Of a DNA stretch of 64,000 nt, positions 34,660-47,000 are shown in pieces. Source of the DNA: Rugalucina vietnamica (Eukaryota > Mollusca > Bivalvia > Lucinida > Lucinidae); NCBI GenBank assembly GCA_964017185.1, contig OZ024873.1, forward strand, positions 47,912,760 to 47,976,759, read 5' to 3'. Numbering within the stretch: the first letter of the stretch is position 1; each line of letters starts with the position of its first letter. The position numbers and the translations under genes are program-made. The notes under the pieces were generated by a model that saw nothing but the letters and a program-made list of their open reading frames with translations, was not told the DNA's origin and searched no databases.

Positions 34660-34900
34660 AATGAGCCGCATCGTGAGAAAACCGGATTTTTGCCTAGGCG
34701 AAAACAAAGGCGCAGATCAGCTTCGCGGTAACCGCGAAGCTGATCAGCGCCTTTGTTTTCGCTACTCGGATAGTACAATTCCTCTTCTACTTAAATCCGA
34801 AATTTCAAGCTTCTAGCTCTTTTCTGAGCTTGTACAGGCCGGTTTGTGTCGGACCTGTTCGGAAACCCCGAAGACCGGTTTTCTCGCGTCGCGGCTCATT
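34660..34900 (-). repeat. Family C palindromic MITE, copy C3, best preserved
   Basis: Ends AATGAGCCGCATCGTGAGAA and TTCTCGCGTCGCGGCTCATT are inverted repeats. Bases 34698-34762 form a 65-bp palindrome with 32-bp arms, a single mismatch and a 1-base loop (arms begin GCGAAAACAAAGGCGC). The rest carries AAATTTCAAGCTTCTAGCTC and CCGGTTTGTGTCGGACCTG. Confidence 0.85.
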
Positions 34901-35022
34901 AATATTGTTTTTCTAGTCATTTCGCACCTCAGAATCATCAAACCTCAGACAGGGCTCACGCACTGTACCGAACGAATGTACGTTCTCTTTAGACAGTTCA
35001 TTTTTCTGGTTGGCACTCGCTC

Positions 35023-35130
35023 CCCAGCAGGCACATGACGTCAGAATGACGTCAGATCGACGTCGATGCGACGTCATGACGTCGCATCGACGTTGATATG
35101 ACGTCATTTTGACGTCATGTGCCCGCTGGG
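35023..35130. repeat. GACGTC-rich palindromic mini-element
   Basis: Ends CCCAGCAGGCACATGACGTC and GACGTCATGTGCCCGCTGGG are inverted repeats. The whole about 108-bp unit folds on itself around CATGACGTC, with seven GACGTC words and one variant (GACGTT). TGACGTCA, the CREB/ATF site, occurs several times. Confidence 0.75.
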
Positions 35131-35163
35131 TCGATGCCCACCTAAAAAGGGACCGAATCATCT

Positions 35164-35600
35164 CATTAAGAAAACACGCCCATGTTATATTCAGAGATTC
35201 AAAAATTGAAAATTTTCCATGTAAAATTAATATTCTTCTTATTTTGTTCAAAAAATGATTGTGGGTACACGTCACAACGACGTCATAAACGTTCTATTTC
35301 AAAACGACAGACGCAATTGCAGGTTTTTTTTTTTCAACGTACTTAAATGTTATGAAAATCAAGCGTCGCCGCATTAAGGCGTGCAAGAAAAAAAATCTGT
35401 CATGCATGCAAGGTACGGATAGACAAAGCAGTCCCTCGGGTCGCAGTTTGGCATCACGAGCCTCGTGATGCCAAAGTCACCATAAGGACAGATTTGACTA
35501 TCCATCACTGACACTCGTGTAAGGTTCTTATAGTATACCCCTGTATATCCCATTGACACTACTAGTATATAAAAGTGGGGTATAAGGGGGTATTCATTCC
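35164..35600 (+). repeat. Family A element, worn and expanded, copy A6
   Basis: Left end ATTAAGAAAACACGCCCATG, GATTGTGGGTACACGTC, then extra sequence, then GTATACCCCTGTATATCCC and TATATAAAAGTGGGGTATAA with GGGGGTAT. The long stem has lost one arm. Confidence 0.55.
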
Positions 35601-35697
35601 ATGACGTAATGTGACAACGTTGTCATGTGGACATGCCCATACGAACTATGAGACTAGGAAACTAGCGTTTACTATGTAATGCTCTTCCGCAAACACT

Positions 35698-36181
35698 GTC
35701 ACTACTGGGAATCACGTGGTATTTGTTTACATACAGACCGATACATGAGCGGTGACACACACTGCAAATGAAACGAAGTTGAGGTTAGATTTTCGGGGTT
35801 TCTCCTACAGCGTTTGTTCTACTGACTTATAGATAGGTGCAGTCCATGCAGAAATGAAACATTTATTGAAAGAAAGTAACATTAGACATCCCGGTCACTT
35901 CGTTTTTGCAAACACTTCAATGTTACAGTTTTGGAAGTCCTATACAATCATGGGACGGAAGTGTTTGCGAAAACGAAATAACCTGGATTCCTTTTGTTAC
36001 TTTCATTCAATAAATGCTCAATTTCTGCATTGACTGCACCTATCTATCAGTCAATTAAGTAAACGTTATTGGAGAAAACTCAAATTTCTCATCTCAACTT
36101 TTGACAGAATTTATGGTGCGTCACCCGATCATTTATCGATTTGTTTGAAAACAATACCACGTGTTTCTCAGCTGTGACTGT
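35698..36181. mobile_element. About 485-bp foldback element
   Basis: The left arm, from GTCACTACTGGGAATCACGT with GATAGGTGCAGTCCATGCAG, returns in reverse complement in the right arm (CTGCATTGACTGCACCTATC ... ACGTGTTTCTCAGCTGTGAC). Arms about 180 bp, centre about 35940. No coding frame. Confidence 0.7.
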
Positions 36182-37604
36182 GGTGTCACAAGATCAAAAG
36201 TTACAATAAAGTTAATATTGGACGGCTATAGCTCCTGTCTGTGTCACTTGGGTCTCCAAACGTTGCATCCGCAAACAGTATTGGTATTTCATCATCAGGC
36301 TAATAAAACTGCTACAGATCTGTGCTAGATATCGCGTACTTTGGGCCTATTCAGAGACTTCAGTCGGTTCAAAATTCTCACATAGAAGCGTCAACTGTCT
36401 CACCAATTGATGATAAAATTACATTTCCAAAACTGTAAAGTGCTCATTGTAAAGTCGTTCTTGAGAGTCGCTTTTGTTGCTGGCTTATAGGAAAAGTTGC
36501 TCACTTAGCTTGAAATACCATCTCTTTGTATCAGTACCTGCATACATGTTTTGCACGTGAATTTATAGGTCCTATATACTACACTGTTAAAACTACCGTC
36601 TATAAGGTGAAGTCAACGCTTAGAAGATGGTAGGATAGCTTTAAATTACTGGAATAGTGAGGGCGTAAATTTACAATGCCCATGTTAAGATCATCGTAAG
36701 TATGTCGTAAAAAGGAGAACTTGTGATGCCTTCGAGCTTTTAACACCAGGTTTTGACACTGTTGTACAGAATAACTGTTTCTGGGTTAAACATGAGCTTT
36801 CTCTAGAAAGAAATGTCAAACAAGTACATTGCTTCTCGGTCGGTTTATCGAGTGCGTTCCCAGGCCGGCTTCTATCAATGCATCGTTTCAAGCTAACATA
36901 TTCATGCAATTACTGTCCCAAACGAGAATGCAAATTGGCATGTATTTCCTTTTGACAACATACTGCAGTTATGTTCATTAATTATATTTGTAGTTTTCCA
37001 TTAACATTGATTAACATACATATTATATATGACATGACATATCTGCACCAGCGGTCAACGGCGGCAACCGTGACTTACAGATCCCCTAACGTTTCAATCC
37101 ACGACAATAGAAACGTCATTTGAAACACGTGATTAAACGTTGACATGTGCGATTTTGGTTCCATTTGATACGATATTTCTCATAGATGTAACAATACAAC
37201 TCTGTTTTGTTTCAACCAATTGAGTGCCAAGTGGGTGCGGGTTGATTCGGTTTAAATATTATTGCTATAGCAGTAAAATTGTAGGAGATATGACTGAAAT
37301 AAACAGTGTAAAATTTCATTTTTGTTCGGTATATTATTGTCGCAGGCTGGCTGTGCTATGTATATGCGATTCAGGTTCGAAGACACACACAAAAAATTAA
37401 ACAATTCATTGAAATTGTTGATGAAACCTGGTTCTGGTTCATGTTGTTTGGACCTTGGTACAGGTACAGTTATTATTTTTGAAGTTTACCAGCAAATACG
37501 AAATAAGGTTTTGTTTCAAAACCGAATGGTATGATGGTGTCACATGAATTGCAGATACAACTGAAAACTGTAAGCAAAACAGGTACACACCCGGTTCAAA
37601 GTCG
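36182..37604. other. No recognisable gene
   Basis: One short family B scrap near 36485-36545 (GTTGCTCACTTAGCTTG, CTTTGTATCAGTACCTG). Otherwise nothing. Confidence 0.35.
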
Positions 37605-37744
37605 AAACATAGGTTGTGGGCCTCAGAGAGGCGATTCTAACGGCGACTGTCTATGTTTTGGGTAACAAAATGTATTTCAGTTTTACGGTATAAAAGTGGG
37701 TATAAGGGGTATACGAGTATATTACATGGAAATGTTATCCTGAT
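37605..37744 (+). repeat. Family A fragment, copy A7
   Basis: ACATAGGTTGTGGGCC, a shortened long stem, GGTATAAAAGTGGGTATAAG and the right end GGAAATGTTATCCTGATGG. Confidence 0.6.
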
Positions 37745-38481
37745 GGTTTTATGCCAGTGATGCCCCAAATACCGTTTTTATCCTTTTGAAAATGAGCATA
37801 TAAAGCTTCAAAAGAAAGTCATGCTTATAATTTAGACCAACATTTTGGTGCAACGCTTTGATTCTTATGTAAGAACAAGAGCAACAAAATAATTTATTCT
37901 GTTCTATGATGCTTTGATTTGTTTCGTATGAAATATCAAAATACATGTAAAAACCCCTTCTTGACAAAAAAGAAATTATTGCCCTTTGATTATGCAGATA
38001 TTTCTATAAATACCACTGGTATCGTGGATTTTCTGATTATTCAGGAGACGGGGACACGGGTTGATACACGCGGTCTAAAGACGTAAGTCAATTTATTATT
38101 TCATATTACACGTTTGTTAGATACAGTAGTTGATATATTTGGGGGACATAAAGTATTTACCTTCAAGCACAATGGAAGTAAAGCAAAATTTTGATATTTG
38201 GTTTGACCATTCATCTATGTCTACATTAGTTATCTATATAAACGAACATACAGGGGAGGCAATGGGTCATATCGAATTCTAATTATATGTTTGGATATTA
38301 CTGGCATTTGGCAAAAACGCGGAACTCCAATACAGCCGTTGTAAGTTAGAGTTAAAATACCGAGTAGAAAAATAAGTAAAAGAAAGCGTGTCGAAGACGA
38401 GCTGTTTCTACGAGGTCTTTAACTAACTTGTGGTTTGACTGACCACCAGTTGACAAATTCGTACTGTAACTCCCAATATCA
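37745..38481. other. No recognisable feature
   Basis: No domain or repeat identified. Confidence 0.35.
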
Positions 38482-39102
38482 CCACACTGGTCAATCTATA
38501 CGTTGCATTGCCGGGGTCTACGCGGACTTGCCGGGGATTTATACGCTGATTTGTGGAATAAAATGGCGGCCAACAATAAACAAACTGCGGAAGTGGTACG
38601 TATTATCCTGCTTTTCTTCAGTTATAGTTTATTCCAAAACATCTCGTATGCCAAAGGGACTATAGAATTGTACCGGAAAGACGTTCGTGGCATGCACTTG
38701 GTGATTTATCTAAGCATTTAGGAATACATTCGAGTTCTGATACGGTGGTTAGGACGATTTTGAAGATTTCTTGTAAATTCACGACTTTCAAATGATATAG
38801 TTTTCATCTGTTCTACTTTTCTTTCTGTTTATCCATGCACGAGTCATCATTTGGCCCCATAGCATCGGAAACTAGCAACAGTTGGGAAGAGATGTTTGTT
38901 TTCTGAGAAATATCTCGAAAAATACCGTTGTACACCGGAGCTGGCGGAACCATGTGCTACGCGGTTTGCCGGGTACCTATTTTTAAGCACCTGGTAGACT
39001 GAAATACGTCCAAAAAGCATCAGAATTATTAATCCTTCTTTTTACAGCATGCCAGCTAACCATTTTTCTCTACTATCTAAAGCGAATAGAACTACTTTTT
39101 GA
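38482..39102 (+). repeat. Inverted duplication, arm 1 (empty site)
   Basis: 621 bp whose reverse complement is found at 40825-40988 plus 42272-42736. Matching anchors: CACACTGGTCAATCTATACG at the outer end and AAGCGAATAGAACTACTTTT at the inner end. Inside, an ATGGCGGCC at about 38562 opens a frame of about 52 codons that is not obviously a gene. At about 38930 it holds AGCTGGCG once, the uninterrupted target of the transposon in arm 2. Confidence 0.85.
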
Positions 39103-39360
39103 CCATCAACACACCCTACGGCCTACACACACATGGACACATGCATTGTCATGGGAACATTTCTTCGATAAAAAAAACATAGATGATTTACTGTTAATGT
39201 CCAGATAATCTCTGAGATTTTTGTACGCCTGCATTAGCCATTATGAATTAAATATGAACAATGTTACATGCACTACGACTGACTTTCAGAGAGGTCAATC
39301 ATATTTATTTGTGGATGTTCAGAGAAACGTCATAGTTTCGTGAGATTCAAACATAAATGT

Positions 39361-39570
39361 CCCGGTAATGAATACCCCCTTAAGCCCCACTTTTATTAGG
39401 GTATACAGGGATATACATATTTTTATTGTGGGACATTTGTTAGAACCGCCTCAGCGATAGGCGGTTCTCTGTTCAATCTATGTTCGAGCAAAAATGAAAA
39501 ATATAAAAAAAATCATTTTGAAACTGAAAAAAAAATGTGTTTACTGTATGGGTACGTTTTCAAAAATCCA
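39361..39570 (-). repeat. Family A fragment, copy A8
   Basis: AATACCCCCTTAAGCCCCAC, GTTAGAACCGCCTCAGCGAT and TGTATGGGTACGTTTTC mark a worn reverse copy, lying between the two arms of the inverted duplication. Confidence 0.65.
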
Positions 39571-39574
39571 TGCA

Positions 39575-40300
39575 TGCTTAGTTTTTAACCCAATCATGGT
39601 TGATAACTATGCTGCCTTCTTTAATTGCACGCCGGTGGGTCGGGCGTCAGACTCTATGATGGCCCCGACTTAAAGCTATTCATTTTAGTTGGTTGGGGCC
39701 GGAGCTTCTTGTCTGTTGCTTGGCCCACCGGGGTCCAACTGGTGTTTTTCTTTTGCTCCGGAGTTAGTAGGTTATTCGGCGCCCAGGGATCTCCATCGTC
39801 GGGCAGCTTACTCATTCTGTGAGTCCTGGTTTTTGATTCATCAGGATGTTTATCATGATTTATTTGTTTGTTCTTGATGATTCATTGACTAGTTAGAGAT
39901 TCACCACGAGGACCGAAGAACTAACTAAATGTTGTGAACCACTGCAGAAGCTGAGGGTGAGGTTAGGTACCTGTAAAACCGGTTTAAGCCCGCCAGTAAC
40001 TTTGTGTTACTGATCGTTCCAAGTCGATACTTCTGTAGTGGTTCTTTTTGTTTTATGTCTTGGTGTTTAAAATTTTTTGTGCTGTTGGCGCCTTATGTAT
40101 GTTTTCATATTTTTAGTTAAGTTAAGGTAACTGAGTGGCCACCTATTGGGAAAATAGCTGCTCATTCGGCTTACGATATGTTTCATGGTATAAGTACCTG
40201 ATTGTTAGTTTGGTTTTTTCCCACCTCGGTTTTTAGAGTGGGAATCTTTTTCTGATTGCGCCTTTTCCTGATCTTTGCCTACTTGTACCTTTTTATATCC
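39575..40300 (+). mobile_element. Penelope-like retroelement 3' tail, nearly full length
   Basis: Plus-strand counterpart of 1-330 and 9050-9700: GCATGCTTAGTTTTTAACCC, GCGCCCAGGGATCTCCATCG, TTCATTGACTAGTTAGAGAT, CCTGTAAAACCGGTTTAAGC and the terminal TGCCTACTTGTACCTTTTT. It is the best guide to the order of the tail. Confidence 0.7.
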
Positions 40301-40675
40301 GTGAAGCGAATGCCCCCTTAACCCCCACTTTTATATATATAGAAAATAATAATAAGTAGAAAAAAAAGAAAAAGAAAAAAACTGTGGTTTACCGTTACAG
40401 GATAGTGTTCCTTTTCAGTATTTTGGGAATGGGGGCGAGGCATTTTTAATTGGGAAAATTGGCAATAAAAACAATGAATTTGAAAAGCTGTAAACATGTT
40501 TAAAAGTAAAGAAGATACTGAAGCCACATGGTTAGGCATTGCAAACTGTACAAATCATTACCTTTCACTACTTTTGACAGTTTGGCATCTGTCAAAGGAC
40601 TTCCATGTAGAATTTTCTCCATTTTCCAATTGGGAATTTTAAGTCACTATTTGGGGAAAAAGATATTTTTGACAT

Positions 40676-40824
40676 TGGTAACGCGAAGCTTATCAGCGCC
40701 TTTGTTTTCGTTACACAGCTTGTACAATCACTCTACTTTCTACATACGAAAGTTCAAGCCTCAATCTATTTTCTGTCGCTGCACAGTCCGGTTTGTGTCA
40801 GACCTTGTCGGAAACCCAAATTGT
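40676..40824 (-). repeat. Family C fragment (C4) cut at a duplication breakpoint
   Basis: CGCGAAGCTTATCAGCGCC through GACCTTGTCGGAAACCC; the expected ...CGCGGCTC end is missing and arm 2 of the inverted duplication starts exactly there. Confidence 0.65.
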
Positions 40825-40988
40825 TCAAAAAGTAGTTCTATTCGCTTTAGATAGTAGAGGAAAATGGTTGGCTGGCATGCTGTACAAAGAAGGATTGATA
40901 AATCTGATGCTTTTTGGACGTATTTCAGTCTACCAGGTGCTTAAAAAAAGGTACCCGGCAAACCGCGTAGCACATGGTTCCGCCAGCT

Positions 40989-42271
40989 CCCGGGGGGGGG
41001 GGGGCACTCCCTGATAAGCAGTGTACCGATGCGTGATCAAAGGATTGTTGAACATACCCTAAACAGTGTGATCGACATTTAAAATTTGACCCCCCTTTTC
41101 ACTGTGTTTGCTTTAAAATGTGACCCTTTCCACTGTGTCCCGTCAAAAAGTACCCCTTTCCACTGTAGTCAACTAAAACACTGGAATGCAATAATTCTTT
41201 TATAACCACGTGAAGATGCTATATGTGTAATATGCAAAGGCTTCAGAGAAGTAATTTTAAAATATAGACAGACTACAGTAACGGAAGATGGATGCCAGGT
41301 ACCTGCCTATCCTATAAGATCACCTTTGAGACTTTGGCTCTGTTGGGTTAAAATGCTTAAAAATGTGGAACTGATACGATCATAAACAAACATTTGGTCA
41401 TGCAATCAACACATGAAATAGCTACAGTTACAAATAGGCAACATACAGGTACAATAAGAAAAGATGGTAAACCTTAAAATGCACATACAAAAGAAATTGT
41501 CATCACTGAAACGAGAAACATACTAACCACAGAGGAAGTATCGCCTTGGAACTGTCAGTAATAAAGTATTGGGGGTTTAAATTGTTTCAGGGCTTTCAAG
41601 CTTTGCCCTCAGCATCTGAATTTGTTCAAATGTACACAGAAAATTGACACAAATATATATGAAATAATGGTTGGTTGGTTAATTTTGTGTTTTGTCCCAC
41701 TAAACAGCTAAGGTAATATGGCGATAGGAAATTAGTTTAAGTCTTGTACGAAAAACTGGAGAAGCCTGGAATTGACCCCTGGTTTACAAGGCAAGCAGCT
41801 TTCCCACTACACCACTAGGCTTCTATACATACTTGAAATAAATCTTGATATAGTAGATAAATACCAAGCACTTACATATAGCAAGCATTATGGAGAGCAG
41901 GGTACAAAAGACAAGATTTAATACAAACCATTTTTATTTGTATGAACTACTCAATTAGCAGAAACAATAATTTCTATTGAAGCAACACACATTGTTGAAC
42001 AGAAAGGGAAAATCATATCTTATCCCTTAGGTTTTAGACATTTTAGTCATTTCGGCCAAAACATATCGGCCAAGGACGCCTCGGTCCACCCCTTTTCACA
42101 GAGTTTTAGCAGAATTGTAAAAAACATACCCTTTTTCCACAAAAACGACATTTTGCCTACCCTAAATGATGTCAGCGCTGCGCACTGCCCTTCTTGAAAA
42201 AAGTACCCTTTCTCATCGTTTTTTTGATCACGCATCGGTGCACTGCTTACCAGGGAGTGCCCCCCTCCGGG
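40989..42271. mobile_element. Non-autonomous DNA transposon with 8-bp target duplication
   Basis: 1,283 bp. The left end reads CCCGG, a G run, then CACTCCCTGATAAGCAGTG; the right end is CACTGCTTACCAGGGAGTG, then CCCCCCTCCGGG. Inverted terminal repeats continue through CGATGCGTGATCAAA (about 50 bp). CGCCAGCT flanks it on both sides (40981-40988, 42272-42279) and is single in arm 1 of the inverted duplication. No transposase. It has itself taken in a family B scrap (about 41450-41640) and a SINE. An 8-bp duplication fits hAT, P or Merlin-type superfamilies; I cannot choose. Confidence 0.85.
41667..41825 (-). mobile_element. tRNA-derived SINE, second type
   Basis: On the minus strand: AGAAGCCTAGTGGTGTAGTG (A box), AGGGGTCAATTCCAGG (B box), and a tail with TTAACCAACCAACC. 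TGAAATAA lies on both sides. It is nested in the 40989-42271 transposon. Confidence 0.7.
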
Positions 42272-42810
42272 CGCCAGCTGCGGCGTACAACGATATTTTT
42301 CGAGATATTTCTCAGAAAACAAACATCTCTTCCCAACTGTTGCTAGTTTCCGATGCTATGGGGCCAAATGATGACTCGTGCATGGATAAACAGAAAGAAA
42401 AGTAGAAGAGATGAAAACTATATCATTTGAAAGTCGTGAATTTACAAGAAATCTTCAAAATCGCCCTACCCACCGTATCGGTACTCGAATGTATTCCTAA
42501 ATGCTTAGATAAATCACCAAGTGCGTGCCACGCACGTCTTTCCGATACAATTCTATAGTCCCTTTGGCATATGAAATGTTTTGGAATAAACTATAATTGA
42601 AGAATAGCAGGATAATACGTACCATTTCCGCAGTTTGTTTATTGTTGGCCGCCATTTTATTCCACAAATCAGCGTATCAATCCCCGGCAAATCCGCGTAG
42701 ACCCCGGCAATGCAACGTATAGATTGACCAGTGTGATCTCGCCTCCTTCCTGAGTATTGATATGAAGACCCACCTCTTTTGATATTAACTTGTATTGGAT
42801 TTAATGTTAT

Positions 42811-44065
42811 AGTCGGCCGTGCTTAATTTCTACGATAACTCATGATGGCATTTTTTGTTAATGCTCGGCATCCAGGCTAGAATTGATCCTTGGGATACTA
42901 CAAGCAACATAGGGCCGGATGCCAAGCGTGAATTTGGGTTTTAAGGTCACAGTAAGGTCAAAGGTCAACTAAGTGCATTTTGTAAGAAAAATAATTCTTA
43001 ATTTCATAATATGTACTTTTATGTCACGAAAATGTTACAAAATAAATAAAAACAGCTTCCAGTTTATATGGAATGACCCAAGGCTTGCCACAAGGATTAA
43101 TTTGACACATGGGTTCGATACACAGGAAGGTCAGAGGTCAAACTGGTGCAAATATGCTGAAAATGCTTACAAATAAAACCACTTCTTTTCTTTATCTTAA
43201 GTTGCTAATTTAGTTATGAGTGAAACAGTTGTAAATAGACATAGTGTTATGCAGAGGGCTAAAGATGTAATTTACCTTTGTTTAAAGTAGTAAACATGCC
43301 GTATTTATGCTAATAAAGCACCCTAGGTTAAATCGCATTGTGTCAATATAAAATAAAATGCTACTAATCTTGATTATAAATCTGATCCTGTAAAGTTGCT
43401 ATGATTTTTTTAATGCACTTCTGATATTATTTTATAATAGTCGGCCGTGCTTAATTTCTACGATAACTCATGATGGCATTTTTTGTTAATGCTCGGCATC
43501 CAGGCTAGAATTGATCCTTGGGATACTACAAGCAACATAGGGCCGGATGCCAAGCGTGAATTTGGGTTTTAAGGTCACAGTAAGGTCAAAGGTCAACTAA
43601 GTGCATTTTGTAAGAAAAATAATTCTTAATTTCATAATATGTACTTTTATGTCACGAAAATGTTACAAAATAAATAAAAACAGCTTCCAGTTTATATGGA
43701 ATGACCCAGAGGCTTGCCACAAGGATTAATTTGACACATGGGTTCGATACACAGGAAGGTCAGAGGTCAAACTGGTGCAAATATGCTGAAAATGCTTACA
43801 AATAAAACCACTTCTTTTCTTTATCTTAAGTTGCTAATTTAGTTATGAGTGAAACAGTTGTAAATAGACATAGTGTTATGCAGAGGGCTAAAGATGTAAT
43901 TTACCTTTGTTTAAAGTAGTAAACATGCCGTATTTATGCTAATAAAGCACCCTAGGTTAAATCGCATTGTGTCAATATAAAATAAAATGCTACTAATCTT
44001 GATTATAAACCTGATCCTGTAAAGTTGCTATGATTTTTTTAATGCACTTCTGATATTATTTTATA
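42811..44065 (+). repeat. 627-bp tandem duplication, two nearly identical copies
   Basis: TAGTCGGCCGTGCTTAATTT starts both copies (about 42811 and 43438). I see only two or three differences, such as CCCAAGGCTTGCC versus CCCAGAGGCTTGCC and AAATCTGATCC versus AAACCTGATCC. It is recent, or an assembly duplication. Confidence 0.9.
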
Positions 44066-47000
44066 ATTCCTGCTTGTAAGTCCATTTTGTCCTCAACAAT
44101 GAACTATTTGCATGGTGTAAAATAACAGTGTCCACGCCCACCTGTGATTCTAACGAATTGGCTGTACTTACAAAAATACTCAAATCAAACCAATAGTATG
44201 GTCTTAACTACTATGACTGGCCTGACAGTAATACTTAACATAAATACCTAATATTCAAATCATGGAACTTGCTAATTCATGGATATTAATGATACAAAAC
44301 ATAAGAAATTTGAGAAAATCATAGAAAAATAGGGGATATACGTTCAAACATCACTTACCCCAAGGCTGTATATAAACCTAGAATGTTGAAAGTGGTATAG
44401 AGATATAGAATGAATGCTATGGAAAAGAAATATCACCCATGCGTCTGGTATAAGAACAATCTGATCTTCAATCTCATGAATATTAATGAAAACTTTAGGA
44501 ATAGGAGAGAAAAAAGAAAACATTAAACGGATAAACCTATAAAATGCCGTGTATCTCGGCAACCAAAAGCACTAAAGTGCTGAAAATGGCATCAAATGAT
44601 TGCTAGGGTTATATTATACCATTTTGACTATACAAGGATATATAAAATATATGAGCCATTGGATTTTTATTTTCATGAACATTAATAATACCTTCAGAAA
44701 TTGGAGTAAAATCGGGACGAATTAATGTGGTATGACATGTAAAAACACATGTATCTTGGCTACTGATAGACCTAGAGTGCTGAAATTGGTATCAGCTGAT
44801 TGCTAGGACAATGTTTTATGGTTTTTGTAATCAAATATATAAATATTTTGATATTTTTGTGATATTAATATTAAAAATATGCTTAAATTAATCACCGAAT
44901 AATGTAGGGCTATACCATTAAGATCGCATATATCTCGGGTCTCGACTACCAATAGCCCTAGAAAGCTCAATATGGCATCATATTATTGATAGGAAAATGT
45001 TTTATTAATATAGATTCAGATATGTAAAGCATACATATGATATAAGCAATTTTCTTGGAGCACAATCTTCAATTTTCTGTAATTTTCATTAATTTGTTCG
45101 TATCTTACATAGTTTTTACAATATTCAATATAATATGGTTTATCTATAAGACTATATGGCAATAGTACATTGTTATAATAGCATTATAATGATACCATTT
45201 TCAGGGCTCTCAGGGTATTTACAGCCGAGATATAAGTAATTCTGTTGGTATTCCCACTTCATTTTTGGTGATTGTTTTCTAATTCATAAAGTCCTCATTC
45301 ATGTCCATACAAAAATATCTTATGATTTATATATCTGATTACATGATTACAGAACATTGTCCTTGCAATCATTTGATTCCAATTACAGTCTTAACAATCA
45401 TTTGATTCCAAAAAAAAAAAAAAAAAAACAACACTCTAGGTCTATCAGTAACCTAGATACATGTCTTTTACATGGTTTCCTTCTTAATTCTTCCGCATTT
45501 TTACTCCAATTTCTAACGATTTTATCAATGACCATGAAGAAAAAAAAAAAAAACAATGACTTACATATTTTAGATTAAGTGCTTTAATATTGCCTAAGCA
45601 ACCATTTGATACCACTTTTAGGACCTTAGCGCTTTTGGTTGCCGAGATACAAGTCATTTTGTAGATTTACCTATTCATTTTGTTTTATTTTTCCTCTCAT
45701 ATTTCTAAGATTTTCAGTAATATTCATGAGATTGAAGATCAGATTACTCTTTTATCAGACTTCAGGGTGATTATATACATTGGCATAACATTTATTTGAT
45801 ACCACTTTCAGTATCCTAGATTTATTCACAGCCCTTGAACAAGTGATTTTGTATGTATACTCAATATCTTATCTTATTTTCTTCATTAATATTCAGGAAT
45901 AAGTAAGTTCAATGATTTGAATATTATGTTTATATGTTAAATTGCTATGTCAATGCATTACTATCAGACAAATCAAAGTATCGTAGAGCATATTTGTGGT
46001 GGGATATGGGTTTGTTTGTACGTTCATCCCATACTTTAGAATCACGTTATAGAGAGTGGGCGTGGAAACTATGTAATTTCACATCATGCAAATGTGCTCA
46101 TTGTTGAGGACAACAATATTCTATGGCATTTAGGTGGTCCCTCGGGCCAAACTGGCAGCATGAGAATTGTACTAAAGTGCAAGGAATATCTTATATAACC
46201 TACCTAAAATCCTTAAATGGCAATAGATTTTCCCTTGTTTTCCCCAGCAGATGTTCAACATTTTAATCAGTATTCACGAATATGCAAATGAGACTATTAT
46301 CATATATGCCCATGACATCAATAATTTTTTCATTATACTCTATTACTGGTGCTGTAACAAAGTGTGATAATGATAATTTAGGATTAAAATTAGTTTATTC
46401 ATGGATATATAATCATTTTAAATCACTTTTAATGTTTTCATTAAAACTCATGAATATGCAAATTAGTTAATTTGCAGTACTTACCACGCGATGAAAGGCC
46501 TATGCCTCAGTGTTAACCCTAGACCAGATTCAGAGGTCTAGGACTAGTAACAATAGAACTGTGATCAATTTTGTAGGTACACCCTCGTGCAAGTTAGGTC
46601 AAATTTGCCCCCGGGTCATTTTAATTTGCGATGAATTGGAACGTTTTATATACGTCAGCAATGCAAATTGTAGCGTTCTATATACGTTGGTGCGGACAGG
46701 TGTTGTTAGTACTAGGAAAGATCACTGTTACTTCTAAATAGCATTTAAAGTTGTAAAGACAAATGGATCTGAAATTCATAACTACAAATATTACTACAAA
46801 CATTGTGCAAGCTACTCTGAAATAATTTTGGCAAAAGCTGTACTTGTATCTATCCCATAATAGGAAGTTTATTCCTCAAATTGTTCTGTTTATTATTTCT
46901 ATTACTGCATGGCTGGTTTTGTGCATATTAAGCATAGTTAGACACTGATAAAAATAATATTTATGACAAATTAGATTATAAAACAGAAATTTTAAAACCA

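Larger units (their letters stand above)
40825..42736 (-). repeat. Inverted duplication, arm 2, interrupted by a transposon
   Basis: 40825-40988 and 42272-42736 together equal the reverse complement of 38482-39102 at roughly 95% or better by eye. The 1.28-kb interruption is the element 40989-42271. Confidence 0.85.

Noticed and set aside
38562-38721. Short protein starting ATGGCGGCC in the inverted duplication
   Set aside because: Only about 52 codons, no domain, and no evidence of conservation beyond the recent duplication; possible first exon but unsupported.
40528-40854. 108-codon frame
   Set aside because: Crosses the end of a family C fragment and the breakpoint of the inverted duplication, so it is a chance fusion.
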